Assembly (NCBI GenBank): GCA_020635115.1 | Contig: JACKAK010000006.1 | Coordinates: forward strand, 186,001 to 250,000 | Origin: Halobacteriovoraceae bacterium | GTDB lineage: Bacteria; Bdellovibrionota; Bacteriovoracia; Bacteriovoracales; Bacteriovoracaceae | DNA: 64,000 nucleotides | Direction of reading: 5' to 3' | Part shown: positions 35,943 through 45,878 of the stretch, piece after piece | Layout: every line of letters starts with the position of its first letter | How positions within the stretch are numbered: position 1 is the first letter of the stretch | Notes under the pieces: model-generated | Databases searched by the model: none | What the model was told of the DNA's origin: nothing | The model's input: the letters and a program-made list of their open reading frames with translations, nothing else | Made by a program: the position numbers and the translations under genes

Positions 35943-37490
35943 CTATTTATAACTTAAATCTTCAAAAGCAGTAAGTGCGGCCTTAGCTCCCTCTCCCATT
36001 GAGATTATAATCTGCTTATATGGAACAGTCGTTACATCACCTGCGGCAAAAATGCCTGGAACAGTAGTCCGACATTTTTCATCAATTATAATTTCTCCTA
36101 GTCTATTTATTTCAACTAAATCTTTAACAAAATCACTATTGGGAGAAAGTCCAATTTGAATAAAGATTCCATCAATATCCATTTTTTTTATTTCTTGATT
36201 TCTTCTATCTTCAAATTCTAGTCCTACGACTTTTGAACCATCACCTATAATTTTTGAAGTTCTGGCAGACATTATGATTTTTGTATTTTTAAGAGAATTA
36301 AGTTTATCAACTAAAACTTTATCAGCTCTTATTTCATCAGCAAATTCGAGTAACGTTACAGATTTTACAATACCCGCTAAATCAATTGCCGCTTCAACTC
36401 CAGAGTTTCCCCCTCCTACGACTACTATATCTTTACCTTTATAGTATGGCCCATCACAATGTGGACAAAATGCAACTCCTCTTCCGATATATTCCTTTTC
36501 CCCTTCAATTCCTAATTCTCTCCACTTGGCGCCTGTTGCAATGATAACAGATTTAGACTTGATTATTTCATTCCCTTCAAGAATGATATTTTTTAAATTG
36601 TTATTTACAATTTTTGCAACTTTTCTATGTTCGAAAATACTTATATTGTATTCCTGCATATGCTTTTCAATCTGGGACGATAATATTGCTCCCTCAGTAT
36701 AAGGAACAGAGATAAGATTTTCTATTCCCTTAGTATCCTTAACTTGTCCTCCTACTCTATCTGTAATAATTGCAGTTCTAAGTCCTTTACGCGCACTATA
36801 AATAGCACTTGCTCCCCCCGCAGGGCCTCCACCAATGATAACAACGTCGAACTCTCCCAATTCAACCAATTCATTTTTTTCTTTATCAACTGTTGCAAAT
36901 TTGTCTTCTAATTTTTTAAGGATTTCAATTAATTCAGTCTTTCCAGATGAAATTAACTCGTTTTTTGAAAAAACTGCTGGAACTCCTTGGATGGATAAAG
37001 ATTGAGTTTCTTCGAGTGCAAATTCTCCATCAATCATTTCATGAGATATGTTCTTATTAAGGATTGTAAAAAGATTTAAAACTTGTACGACATTAGGGCA
37101 ATTCTCACACGAAAGTGAAACATAGGTTTTTAGGGAAATATTACCTTTAAGATTTTTTATTCTTTGTACTATCCCAGGATCAGGCATTTTTCCTTTACCA
37201 TCACTATTTAAAATTGCTAGAACAAGTGAAGAAAATTCATGTCCTCCAGGAATACCTCTAAATGAAACACCATTAGCATTATTTTTATATTTTATAATAA
37301 AAGTTGGAGTCTCTCTTAATTCATCTATTTCTTCAACCTTCAGCAATTGAGAAGTACTTGCGACTTCTTCCAACATTTCAATTAACTCATCTTGTTTAAC
37401 ATGTTGAGTTTTAAAATATGAAAGAGTTATTTCGTTTTCCAATACTTCAAAAACACTCTTTAGTTGATTTTTTATTTCTTGTTCTAGCAT
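35943..37490 (-). CDS. ahpF: Alkyl hydroperoxide reductase subunit F
   Basis: 515 aa, cytosolic flavoprotein. N-terminal tandem thioredoxin-like fold has SLSCENCPNVVQ (CxxC), followed by FAD site DVVIIGGGPAGGASAIYSAR, redox CPHC in AFCPHCDGPYYKGK, NAD(P)H site DIVVVGGGNSG, and C-terminal GIFAAGDVT. It reduces AhpC with NADH. AAGGAA precedes the ATG. It follows ahpC by 40 bases, forming a peroxide-detoxifying operon. Full length. Confidence 0.96.
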   Translation of the reverse strand: MLEQEIKNQLKSVFEVLENEITLSYFKTQHVKQDELIEMLEEVASTSQLLKVEEIDELRETPTFIIKYKNNANGVSFRGIPGGHEFSSLVLAILNSDGKGKMPDPGIVQRIKNLKGNISLKTYVSLSCENCPNVVQVLNLFTILNKNISHEMIDGEFALEETQSLSIQGVPAVFSKNELISSGKTELIEILKKLEDKFATVDKEKNELVELGEFDVVIIGGGPAGGASAIYSARKGLRTAIITDRVGGQVKDTKGIENLISVPYTEGAILSSQIEKHMQEYNISIFEHRKVAKIVNNNLKNIILEGNEIIKSKSVIIATGAKWRELGIEGEKEYIGRGVAFCPHCDGPYYKGKDIVVVGGGNSGVEAAIDLAGIVKSVTLLEFADEIRADKVLVDKLNSLKNTKIIMSARTSKIIGDGSKVVGLEFEDRRNQEIKKMDIDGIFIQIGLSPNSDFVKDLVEINRLGEIIIDEKCRTTVPGIFAAGDVTTVPYKQIIISMGEGAKAALTAFEDLSYK

Positions 37491-37529
37491 TTTACATTCC
37501 TTTTAAAAGAGTACCCTGAGGTACTCCTG

Positions 37530-38096
37530 TTAAATCTTTCCAATCAAATCTAGACCTGGTTTTAAGGTTGCACTTCCAGGTTTCCATTTTGCGGGACATA
37601 CTTCATTTGGATGTTCAGCAATAAACTGTGCGGCCTGTACTTTTCTCATTAATTCATCTGCATTTCTTCCAATTCCGTTATCATGAATTTCAGCGATTTT
37701 AATTTTACCATCTGGTGCAATGAGAAAAGTTCCCCTATAGGCCAGACCTGCTTCTTCGATATGAACTCCAAACGCTCTCGTTAAGTGTCCTGTTGGATCT
37801 GCAATCATTGGGTAATTAATTTTTTTAATAGTTTCAGAAGTATCATGCCAGGCCTTATGTGTGAAATGTGTGTCCGTACTTACTGAATATACTTCAACGC
37901 CCATTTTTTGAAACTCTTGATATTTATCGGCCATATCTCCTAATTCAGTGGGACATACAAATGTAAAATCAGCAGGGTAAAAAAACAAAATAGACCATTT
38001 ACCTAATAAGTCTTGTTCAGTTACAGTAATAAAATCCTCATTTCTGTATGCCTGGACTTTAAATTCTGGAAGTTGAGAGTTGATTAATGTATTCAT
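37530..38096 (-). CDS. ahpC: Alkyl hydroperoxide reductase subunit C (peroxiredoxin)
   Basis: 188 aa typical 2-Cys peroxiredoxin. Peroxidatic Cys in FYPADFTFVCPTELGDMADK, resolving Cys in EVCPAKWKPG, and catalytic Arg region TFLIAPDGKI. It reduces H2O2 and organic peroxides; recycled by AhpF encoded just downstream. AAAGGAG lies before the ATG. The 360-base region to its right holds the promoter, and the neighbouring receiver is divergent. Confidence 0.97.
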   Translation of the reverse strand: MNTLINSQLPEFKVQAYRNEDFITVTEQDLLGKWSILFFYPADFTFVCPTELGDMADKYQEFQKMGVEVYSVSTDTHFTHKAWHDTSETIKKINYPMIADPTGHLTRAFGVHIEEAGLAYRGTFLIAPDGKIKIAEIHDNGIGRNADELMRKVQAAQFIAEHPNEVCPAKWKPGSATLKPGLDLIGKI

Positions 38097-38457
38097 GTTT
38101 TCTCCTTTTATACATGGTTCAACAAAAAAATTATCGAATAGAATTCAATAGATTTCAAATATCAATTATAAATCAATCAATTTATAAAATAAATTAATCT
38201 AATATTTATCTTTAGCACCCAAAAAAAAGGGTTAATTTTAACCTAATTTCAAATGACTGATTTTTATAAAAAGATCTACCCCCCAAATCAGACATTTATG
38301 ACATAAAAAATTATGTTTTCCTTTGGCCAGAAGCCGCATTCTATATTAATAAAAAAGAAGTTAAAAACAGTTAACAAATATAATCAAACACTTAACTTTT
38401 TTTAAATTCCTAATTAATTTGATATAATGAAAATTATTAGGTTTACACGGAGCAAGA
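38097..38457. other. Divergent promoter region of ahpCF and a receiver gene
   Basis: 361 bases with no ORF of note, very AT-rich, with a C-rich patch near 38280 (tctaccccccaaa). It must hold the ahpCF and response-regulator promoters. I see no OxyR, PerR or Fur box that I could defend. Confidence 0.4.
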
Positions 38458-38856
38458 ATGAACATTGAGGCAAAAAGATGCAATAATATTTTCTTTGTCG
38501 ATGACGAGTCCTCACTACATACTTTAATTAAATTTAAATTTAAAAATGAAATTAAAGAGGGATATGTTAAAACATTTCACTTTCATAGCGCAGAAGATTG
38601 TCTAAAATACTTAGATGCGAATCCAATTGATGTTGATATTTTGTTTTCCGACGTTAATATGCCTCAGATGAATGGAATTGAGCTTGCGCAAATTATCAGA
38701 TCAAAGTTTCCAAGTACCACCATCTTTCTGGCAACTGCCTACAGTTTAGATCCTACTAAAATTGAATACAAAAATATTGGAATAAAATCTTTCTTCTCTA
38801 AACCATTAGATTTTACTCATATAAAACATACTATTTCACAAAACTTTCTTGATTAA
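38458..38856 (+). CDS. Single-domain response regulator (receiver)
   Basis: 132 aa consisting of one CheY-like REC domain. Acidic pocket in FFVDDES, acceptor Asp in ILFSDVNMPQMNG, conserved Thr/Ala ATAYS, and Lys in FFSKPLDF. No output domain, so it works by protein binding or as a phosphate sink. It is divergent from ahpC and 60 bases ahead of an ABC-F gene. The kinase is unknown; two hybrid kinases occur nearby. Confidence 0.9.
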   Translation: MNIEAKRCNNIFFVDDESSLHTLIKFKFKNEIKEGYVKTFHFHSAEDCLKYLDANPIDVDILFSDVNMPQMNGIELAQIIRSKFPSTTIFLATAYSLDPTKIEYKNIGIKSFFSKPLDFTHIKHTISQNFLD

Positions 38857-38917
38857 CACTTTACTCTGTATACTCTAGAGGCCATATTTCAGGAAATAAC
38901 TCTTTCAATGGATTTCT

Positions 38918-40540
38918 ATGTTAAATGTTGCGAATGTATCAAAGATCATCAGTGGACAAACATTGTTTTCAAACGCAAGTTTTCAAATATATGAAGGCGA
39001 AAAAGTAGGTCTTGTAGGTCCAAATGGAGCAGGGAAATCAACTTTCTTCAAAATGATTGTAGGTGAAGAAAACCCTACCGAAGGCCAAATTAGTCTTGTT
39101 TCAAAAACAAGAATTTCATATTTCTCACAAAATGTAGGAGAAATGCATGGTAAGTCTGCGCTCCAAGAAGTTTTAGAGGGAAATACAGATCTCTCATCAC
39201 TTGATAAAAAACTTAAGCAATTCGAAACTCAATTATGTGATCCTAATATAGATCCTGACGAAATGAATAATGTCTTAATTGAAATGGGTGAGGTTCAAAC
39301 AGAATTTGAAAAGCTAGGGGGGTATGAGCTTGAATCAAATGCGAAAGAAATACTCACTGGATTAGGAATTGGTCCTGATGAATTTAATAAGAATGTAGAA
39401 GATTTTAGTGGCGGTTGGAAGATGAGAATCGCTCTTGCAAAAGTTCTTATTAACCTTCCCGATCTCATTTTAATGGACGAACCAACAAACTATCTAGATC
39501 TTGAAACAATCATTTGGCTTGAAGGATGGCTTAAGACCTTTAAAGGTTCTGTATTTATGACAAGTCATGATAGAGATTTTATGAATGCAATTGTGAAGAA
39601 GGTCATTGAAGTTTCTAACGGAAGGGTAACAACATTCTCTGGAAATTATGATTTCTATGAAAAAGAAAAAGAACTTCGTAAGGGGCAGCTAGAAGCACAA
39701 CATGCCAAACAAAAAGAAATGTTAAAAAAAGAAGAAGAGTTTATTGCAAAATTTCAAGCTCGGGCTTCCCATGCGGCACAAGTTCAATCACGAGTAAAAA
39801 AATTAGATAAAATTGAGAGGATTGAACTTGAAGCAAATATTGAGCAGATGAGTATTTTGTTACCCGAACTCCCTAGAGGCGGAAATGATGTTGTTGTTAT
39901 CAAAGATCTATCTAAATCTTTTAAATTAAAAAGTGGGGAAATTAAAAAAGTTTTTGAAGGTCTGAGTACTACAATAAGTAGACAAGATAAACTTGCAGTT
40001 GTTGGAGTAAATGGTGCGGGGAAGTCTACACTCTTAAAAATAATTGCAAATAGATTAGGGCCCTCTGGAGGGGAGTGTAAAATAGGGCCAAGTATTAACA
40101 TGGGATACTTTGGTCAATATTCCCTAGAAGTACTTAATCCTGAAAATACTATATTTGATGAAGTACAGGCCCAACTTCCAAGTGCGAGTGATGGATTCAT
40201 ACGTAACTTGCTTGCTGCATTTTTATTTAAAGGAAATGATGTCTTTAAAAAAATTAAATATCTCTCAGGAGGAGAAAAATCGCGTGTCATTCTATCCTAT
40301 CTTCTATCTCAAAGAAATAATTTACTTCTTTTAGATGAACCAACAAACCATTTGGATATTGGTTCTAGAGAAGTACTTTTAGATGCTCTTCAAAGATATG
40401 AAGGTACATTACTAATTGTAAGTCACGACAGATTTTTCCTTAAACACCTTGCAAATAAAGTTTTAGAAGTTGATAAAGGTGAAATTCACCTGTATCCAGG
40501 TACGTATCAAGAATATGTGGATGGCCATTCAAAGAATTAA
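38918..40540 (+). CDS. ABC-F family ATPase
   Basis: 540 aa with two ABC domains and no membrane segments. Walker A: GPNGAGKST and GVNGAGKST; signatures FSGGWKMRIALA and LSGGEKSRV; Walker B: LILMDEPTNYLD and LLLLDEPTNHLD. The roughly 80-residue interdomain linker (SGNYDFYEKEKELRKGQLEA…) is lysine/glutamate-rich as in ribosome-binding ABC-F proteins. They bind the ribosomal E site to relieve stalls or give antibiotic resistance. Subgroup unresolved (YheS/YbiT-like). TTCAGG precedes ATG by about 20 bases; a weak ribosome site. Confidence 0.93.
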   Translation: MLNVANVSKIISGQTLFSNASFQIYEGEKVGLVGPNGAGKSTFFKMIVGEENPTEGQISLVSKTRISYFSQNVGEMHGKSALQEVLEGNTDLSSLDKKLKQFETQLCDPNIDPDEMNNVLIEMGEVQTEFEKLGGYELESNAKEILTGLGIGPDEFNKNVEDFSGGWKMRIALAKVLINLPDLILMDEPTNYLDLETIIWLEGWLKTFKGSVFMTSHDRDFMNAIVKKVIEVSNGRVTTFSGNYDFYEKEKELRKGQLEAQHAKQKEMLKKEEEFIAKFQARASHAAQVQSRVKKLDKIERIELEANIEQMSILLPELPRGGNDVVVIKDLSKSFKLKSGEIKKVFEGLSTTISRQDKLAVVGVNGAGKSTLLKIIANRLGPSGGECKIGPSINMGYFGQYSLEVLNPENTIFDEVQAQLPSASDGFIRNLLAAFLFKGNDVFKKIKYLSGGEKSRVILSYLLSQRNNLLLLDEPTNHLDIGSREVLLDALQRYEGTLLIVSHDRFFLKHLANKVLEVDKGEIHLYPGTYQEYVDGHSKN

Positions 40541-40619
40541 TTCTTTTTGCAAGATCAAAAAAATTTAAAGATGTTTAACGTCTAGTGTTTGTGAAATTAT
40601 TCGTCATCTGATTTTTAAT

Positions 40620-42068
40620 TTAATTTTTTTCAAAAGGCACATTAATCTTTAACTCCTTATCCTTAACATTAGTAAGATCAAAAATTCCAAGATGGCCACT
40701 GACGCATTTTATAAGAACATCTTTTTTATTATTGTTCGCAACTTTTTGTAATAACTTTGAAAGATCTTCAAGCCTATGGATTGTCTGACCATTTACATGA
40801 TGAATGACTTCACCTACAATCCATTCTTCTTTATCAGCGACTGAGTTTCTTTCAATATTTGTAACAACAATTAAAGGATTTTCTGAATCTATATACTTCA
40901 AAAGATCCATTCCGATAATTGGATCAAGCACATAGAAGGCCTCTAGGATTTCAAGGGATAACTCCTGAAACATAATACCAAAAATTTCAATGAACTTTCT
41001 ATCCTTAACGATTGGACGAGCTGGTATGGCCCTTTTTGGAAGAGAAACTGCTTTGCCTTTAAGAGAGAGATGCTTTCCATTCCTTTGAATCTCGACTGTA
41101 ACTTCTTCGCCAATAGGAATAAGTTTACACACATCAAATATATTTTTATGATGATGCTGATCTCTATATTCGACAATTCCATGACGATCAAAATATTCAC
41201 CATCCAAGGAGATAATAATATCTTTTTCCTGAACTCCAATATTTTCTAAAAAACCACCTTTAAGCAATTTTGAAACAATTATTCCACTAGGCCCATTTTT
41301 TTGTTTGAGATATTTAGAGAGCGCCAGAGAATTTTTTTGTACATCTGCTCCTAGTCCTGAATAACAAGCCCCACTGCCTTTCACTAGATTATCAAAAATA
41401 ATATTGATAAAACTTACAGGTGTTATAAACCCTATATTTTCTGCTTCCTTAATAATTGCTGTATTTATACCAATAACTTCACCAAATTCGTTAATGGCCG
41501 GGCCTCCAGAGTTTCCTGGATTTATCGCTGCATCAGTCACATACTTTTCAGTCTCATATCTATTTCCTGAAATAAAATTTGTCACTTCTCCTGCAGTAAT
41601 ATTTGGTTCCACCATCCCCATAGGATATCCAATGGCCTTAATAGGAAGCCCTCTTTGAATAACAAAATTGTTTGCCATTTTTAAATATACGATGTCACGT
41701 CCAGCGATTTTTTTAAATCTTTTGAATTCTTTTTCTTTTAGTTTCAACAATGCAATATCTGGTTCAAGAGAAGTGACCAGTCCAACGATTTCAGCTTCAA
41801 ATCTCTCTTCACTTGTCATCATTGACATTATTTCAATGTTTTTGGCGTTCCTAACAACGTGAGAATTGGTGATAATGTATCCTTGGTCACTTGGACCTTC
41901 TACAAAAAAACCTGACCCACTCCATACGGCATATTCACTTAATTTTGGGTTTAATATACTATGGGCCTCATCTCCAATAAAGCCATCAACATGAACCTGT
42001 ACTACACCCTTCATATTTTTTCTTGAAATCTCAATAAAACCTTTCTTGTCCACCATTTTGAATACCAT
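40620..42068 (-). CDS. Deg/HtrA-type serine protease with PDZ domains, no obvious signal peptide
   Basis: 482 aa. Trypsin-like triad: His in ITNSHVVRNA, Asp in LEPDIALLKLK, Ser in GNSGGPAIN. One PDZ is clear near residues 265-330 (VSKLLKGGFLENIGVQEKDIIIS) and a second, degenerate one at about 400-460 (TNIERNSVADKEEWIVGEV). The layout resembles plant Deg9-like proteins. The N terminus (MVFKMVDKKGFIEISRKN) has no signal peptide or membrane anchor, so a cytosolic location is suggested, unlike DegP. It is divergent from a double-REC kinase 41 bases away. Confidence 0.88.
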   Translation of the reverse strand: MVFKMVDKKGFIEISRKNMKGVVQVHVDGFIGDEAHSILNPKLSEYAVWSGSGFFVEGPSDQGYIITNSHVVRNAKNIEIMSMMTSEERFEAEIVGLVTSLEPDIALLKLKEKEFKRFKKIAGRDIVYLKMANNFVIQRGLPIKAIGYPMGMVEPNITAGEVTNFISGNRYETEKYVTDAAINPGNSGGPAINEFGEVIGINTAIIKEAENIGFITPVSFINIIFDNLVKGSGACYSGLGADVQKNSLALSKYLKQKNGPSGIIVSKLLKGGFLENIGVQEKDIIISLDGEYFDRHGIVEYRDQHHHKNIFDVCKLIPIGEEVTVEIQRNGKHLSLKGKAVSLPKRAIPARPIVKDRKFIEIFGIMFQELSLEILEAFYVLDPIIGMDLLKYIDSENPLIVVTNIERNSVADKEEWIVGEVIHHVNGQTIHRLEDLSKLLQKVANNNKKDVLIKCVSGHLGIFDLTNVKDKELKINVPFEKN

Positions 42069-42109
42069 AAAAATTTATTTTTTTTTGATTATACTCCGAA
42101 TAATGTTTC

Positions 42110-43597
42110 ATGAATATATTAGTTGTAGATGACTCAATGTTTTTTCTAAAAATCATTAGAGAGGAATTATCAATTGCTGATTATAATATCAAAATAGCAA
42201 ACTCTCCACACGCGGCCAGAGAAATTCTTGAGAAAAATGTATTTGATTTATTGATTCTCGATATTGAAATGCCCGAGAAAAATGGTTTAGATCTTCTTCA
42301 GGAATTAATAAACGATAACCTTATAGATCTCGAACGAACTAAATGCTTATTTATTTCAGCAAGTGATAAGTATGAATATCGAATTAAAGGTTTTGAGCTT
42401 GGAGCTCTTGATTTTATTAGTAAAAATCTATCGTCAGGAGAGATTCAAGTACGTGTTGATAAAATACTTAAATCAAATTCAAGATTTAAGGGCAAGACAG
42501 TCTTGATTGTAGATGATGACAAACATATATGTAAAATTGCATCTTACATTTTAAATGAAGAAGGAATAGAAACAATTGTAACTCATTCTTATGATGAGGC
42601 CATTTCCGTTGCTCAAAATAGAAACAATGATATAAGCGCAATTGTATTAGATAAATATTTGCATAAGAAAGATGGATTACAACTCATAAAAGATTTAAAA
42701 CAAAACTATAGTATTGATGTGCCATTTATTATTGTTAGTGCTGAATCCAATAATCAAGAGATAGTTAATTTCTTTTCTGCCGGTGCTTGTGACTATCTAA
42801 TCAAACCTTTTTTAAAAGAAGAATTTAAAGTTCGTGTCTTAAATATTTTAGATAGAAATAGTGAAAACAAAACAAATCAGACGATGATAAAGAGATTTAA
42901 GGCGCTCCAACAAATGAAAGACGAAGTACTAAGTGTTTGTTCTCACGATATCAGAACTCCCATTCAGGGTATAATTGGACTTTCAGAAATGATCAAAGAA
43001 TCAAATAATCTCAATAATGATCAAATTGAATCAATTCAGATGATTGAATCTTCTGCAAATTTCTTACTCAAAATGGTAAATGAAATTCTCAATTTAAGAA
43101 GAATTGAAGAAGATGATGAAATCAGTTTCGAGTTTGTACCTGTGAAAAAATTATTCGATTCAATTAACAGTTCAATGAAACCATATTCTCAATTAAAAAA
43201 TATACAGCTCAAATTTAAAATTTTGGCCAGTCAAGACGTACTCGTGAAAATCAATCTCAATTCTTTTATAAGACTTTTTAATAATATACTTTCAAATTCA
43301 ATTAATTTTTCAAATTATGGAAGACCTGTTGATATTACTTATTCTCAAGAAGAAAACTATCATATTTTTTCCGTTCAAGATTATGGTAAGGGTCTTACAG
43401 ATATAGAATTAAATTTATTGATGAATGATTCTGAAAAACTTTATTCAAAAGAAAGTGAGACTAATGGAAAAGGTACAGGTCTAGGAACGAAAATTATTAA
43501 AAGCGTTGTAAAAAATCATCATGGTACAGTAATATTCAAAAGTGACGGCCAACTAAAAGGTAGTACAGTTATAGTTAAGTTACCATTGTCAATTTAA
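42110..43597 (+). CDS. REC-REC-histidine kinase
   Basis: 495 aa, no membrane segments. Receiver 1 (NILVVDDSMFFLKII … LLILDIEMPEKNG), receiver 2 (TVLIVDDDKHICK … IVLDKYLHKKDG), then H-box CSHDIRTPIQGII, N-box NNILSNSINFS, D-box DYGKGL, G-box GTGLGTKIIKSV. Kinases with two N-terminal receivers take phosphoryl groups from others and act in branched phosphorelays. Both receiver Asps are present. The short divergent space with the Deg-type gene suggests overlapping promoters (TATACT upstream of ATG). Input and target unknown. Confidence 0.9.
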   Translation: MNILVVDDSMFFLKIIREELSIADYNIKIANSPHAAREILEKNVFDLLILDIEMPEKNGLDLLQELINDNLIDLERTKCLFISASDKYEYRIKGFELGALDFISKNLSSGEIQVRVDKILKSNSRFKGKTVLIVDDDKHICKIASYILNEEGIETIVTHSYDEAISVAQNRNNDISAIVLDKYLHKKDGLQLIKDLKQNYSIDVPFIIVSAESNNQEIVNFFSAGACDYLIKPFLKEEFKVRVLNILDRNSENKTNQTMIKRFKALQQMKDEVLSVCSHDIRTPIQGIIGLSEMIKESNNLNNDQIESIQMIESSANFLLKMVNEILNLRRIEEDDEISFEFVPVKKLFDSINSSMKPYSQLKNIQLKFKILASQDVLVKINLNSFIRLFNNILSNSINFSNYGRPVDITYSQEENYHIFSVQDYGKGLTDIELNLLMNDSEKLYSKESETNGKGTGLGTKIIKSVVKNHHGTVIFKSDGQLKGSTVIVKLPLSI

Positions 43598-43916
43598 TGT
43601 TCTGTATTCTAAATATGCAATTCTCAAGAGTAATCTCAGTTGAATAAAAATGTTTCATATTTTGAAATCAAAACCTATCTTACAAAAAATGGTAGAATCT
43701 TAATTTTGGAAAATATACGCATAAAGTTTTTGTTATCCAAATGAAAAATTTATCTTCAAGATTAATATAGAAGTGAATTACAAAGGCAGAACACTTTTAT
43801 ATTCCATTAAATGACTGAATTTAAAATTTAACGGCCAGTTTTGGTAAGAATGTTCTCTATGACGTGATTAAAAGTAAATGCTAGAGTGTCACCGTCTGGA
43901 AATAATGGAGGTTCCA
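43598..43916. other. Intergenic region without recognisable content
   Basis: About 320 bases between the kinase and a small secreted protein. AT-rich, no ORF with a plausible start, no clear hairpin or RNA signature. It probably carries only the promoter of the small gene. Confidence 0.4.
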
Positions 43917-44354
43917 ATGACACGTGTATTATTTATTTTTCTTTTCATACTCTCGACTAAAATTTTTGCTGAAAATAGGTGTTACGCTTATAAATTTTCA
44001 CGAGGAAAATTCTATGATCTTAAAGTTTTCGTTAAAGAAGAAAATAGCAACGAACTAGCATCTGTAAAAATTCAGTTAGGTAAATTAATTCCCGGTCAGT
44101 ACCACAATGATCAAAACCCTAGAACAATCAATTCGTATGAATATGGTACATGCAATATGGAAAATGGAGAATGCTTACTCCAATGTAAAACAAGCAAGAT
44201 TACGATAATTGATTCACTTAAGATTAATTTTGGATTTCTCTCCACTTTGACTTCAAATGGTAAAAAAATTAACTGTGAATCCACCGGAGAAAATAATAGT
44301 ATCCTACTACAGAGGGCCCCACTCGAAGAGTGCGGTAATAAGTCATTTTATTAG
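43917..44354 (+). CDS. Small secreted hypothetical protein
   Basis: 145 aa from ATG at 43917, chosen since GGAGG lies 5 bases upstream; residues 1-17 are a signal peptide (VLFIFLFILSTKIFA). The mature protein has six Cys, probably disulfide-bonded, and beta-rich sequence. No domain recognised. Its end overlaps the convergent pdxT gene by 12 bases. Function unknown. Confidence 0.65.
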   Translation: MTRVLFIFLFILSTKIFAENRCYAYKFSRGKFYDLKVFVKEENSNELASVKIQLGKLIPGQYHNDQNPRTINSYEYGTCNMENGECLLQCKTSKITIIDSLKINFGFLSTLTSNGKKINCESTGENNSILLQRAPLEECGNKSFY

Positions 44355-44897
44355 TTCAAAAAAGGCCCTATGCATTGGAGAAGGCCAGTTATTATTAAGT
44401 TCAGGGTGAAAAGTTGTACCCATAAACTGATTTTTATCTGTGATCCAAACTGGAAAGTCGTCTCTTCTGGCCAGAACTTCAATTTCCTTGGAAATTGACT
44501 TAATGATTGGTGCTCGAATATAAGTAATTGTATAATTTTCTAAAAAATCTTCTTTGGAATCTAGTTGACTCCCATAACCGTTTCTTTCTACAGTTATATC
44601 AATTAATCCAAAAGATCTTTGCTCTGGATGTTTAACTGTTTTGGCCATCAGAATCACGCCTGCACATATTCCCCAAACAGGTTTATATTGAAATTCTTCT
44701 CTAAGTAGACTTTCAAGACCAAAAACATCTATAAGCTTTAACATTGTGGAACTTTCGCCCCCTGGTAATATATAAGCATCAATATTTTTGATATCTTCTT
44801 TTCTTTTTATGAGTACAGCTTCGCAACCTAATCCATGGATGTGAGGAATATGTGGAGTAACACAACCTTGAAGCGCCAAGATTCCTATTCTTTTCAC
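44343..44897 (-). CDS. pdxT: Pyridoxal 5'-phosphate synthase glutaminase subunit PdxT
   Basis: 184 aa from GTG at 44897 (VKRIGILALQG, matching the usual N terminus); an ATG at 44933 would add 12 residues inside pdxS. Class-I glutaminase: nucleophile Cys in WGICAGVILMA, His-Glu in TTFHPELN, LPGGESST. It supplies ammonia to PdxS for vitamin B6 synthesis. The stop of pdxS is four bases upstream of this GTG. Residues 10-16 (GCVTPHI) deviate from the usual GAVREH. Confidence 0.93.
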   Translation of the reverse strand: MKRIGILALQGCVTPHIPHIHGLGCEAVLIKRKEDIKNIDAYILPGGESSTMLKLIDVFGLESLLREEFQYKPVWGICAGVILMAKTVKHPEQRSFGLIDITVERNGYGSQLDSKEDFLENYTITYIRAPIIKSISKEIEVLARRDDFPVWITDKNQFMGTTFHPELNNNWPSPMHRAFFELIK

Positions 44898-44901
44898 TTG
44901 T

Positions 44902-45792
44902 TTACCAGCCTCTTTCGGCCATACGTTCTTCAAGAGATATTTTTGAGATTTCTAATCCTTTCATAGCACTCCCAAGACCTCTTTGTGCTTCAAGAACAAC
45001 TGAAGGCTCATTCCATCTGGCCGTTGCTTTAACGATGGCATTGGCAAATTTTACAGGATCATTAGATTTAAAGATTCCAGATCCAACAAAAACGGCCTCT
45101 GCCCCTAACAGCATACAAAGTGCCGCATCAGCTGGAGTTGAAACTCCACCGGCAGCAAAATTAGGTACAGGCAATTTTTTTTCATGTTTTAAACGTAGAA
45201 GAAGTTCATAGGGAGCACCTAGATTTTTGGCCTCTGTCATGAGTTCATCATTTTCCAAAAGGGTGATTCTTTTGATCTCTTGATTTATTTTTCTTAAATG
45301 TTTTACGGCCTCGACAATATTTCCGGTACCTGGTTCACCTTTAGTTCGAATCATGGCCGCGCCTTCACCAATTCTTCTTAGGGCCTCGCCTAAGTTAGTA
45401 GCTCCGCAAACAAATGGCACATTGAATTCATGTTTATTAATATGATATTCATTGTCTGCAGGAGTAAGAACTTCACTCTCGTCTATATAATCTACGGCCA
45501 ATTCTTGGAGTAATTGTGCCTCAGCAATATGACCAATTCTACACTTGGCCATAACAGGAATGTTAACTGTATTTTTAATTTCTTCAACTAATTCAGGAGG
45601 AGACATTCTTGCGACACCACCTTCTTTACGGATGTCAGAAGGGACTCTTTCAAGGGCCATAACAGCGACAGCACCCGCATCTTCAGCAACTTTGGCCTGT
45701 TCTGCATTGACGACGTCCATGATCACACCGCCCTTTAACATTTCAGCAAGTCCTGTTTTTAAAATTATACTTTGTTTGTTAAAAACATTCAT
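44902..45792 (-). CDS. pdxS: Pyridoxal 5'-phosphate synthase lyase subunit PdxS
   Basis: 296 aa. GGVIMDVVNAEQAKVAEDAGA, VMALERVPSDIRKEGGVARM, VMAKCRIGH, and NFAAGGVSTPADAALCMLLG are PdxS signatures; Lys in MAKCR and the Lys before the phosphate site form the imines with ribose 5-phosphate. It makes PLP from glyceraldehyde 3-phosphate, ribose 5-phosphate and ammonia from PdxT. First of a two-gene operon. PLP-dependent SpeA (arginine decarboxylase) is nearby but this is not a functional link by itself. Confidence 0.96.
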   Translation of the reverse strand: MNVFNKQSIILKTGLAEMLKGGVIMDVVNAEQAKVAEDAGAVAVMALERVPSDIRKEGGVARMSPPELVEEIKNTVNIPVMAKCRIGHIAEAQLLQELAVDYIDESEVLTPADNEYHINKHEFNVPFVCGATNLGEALRRIGEGAAMIRTKGEPGTGNIVEAVKHLRKINQEIKRITLLENDELMTEAKNLGAPYELLLRLKHEKKLPVPNFAAGGVSTPADAALCMLLGAEAVFVGSGIFKSNDPVKFANAIVKATARWNEPSVVLEAQRGLGSAMKGLEISKISLEERMAERGW

Positions 45793-45878
45793 ATCTCTAC
45801 CTCTTCTAGTTTAGTATGCTCCTTATAAAATGCGTAGAAGAGTTTGAAAAGATGAATATTTTTAATGCATGGCAATGC

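Noticed and set aside
44343..44933. pdxT starting at ATG 44933 inside pdxS
   Set aside because: The extra 12 residues do not match PdxT, whereas GTG at 44897 gives the usual N terminus.
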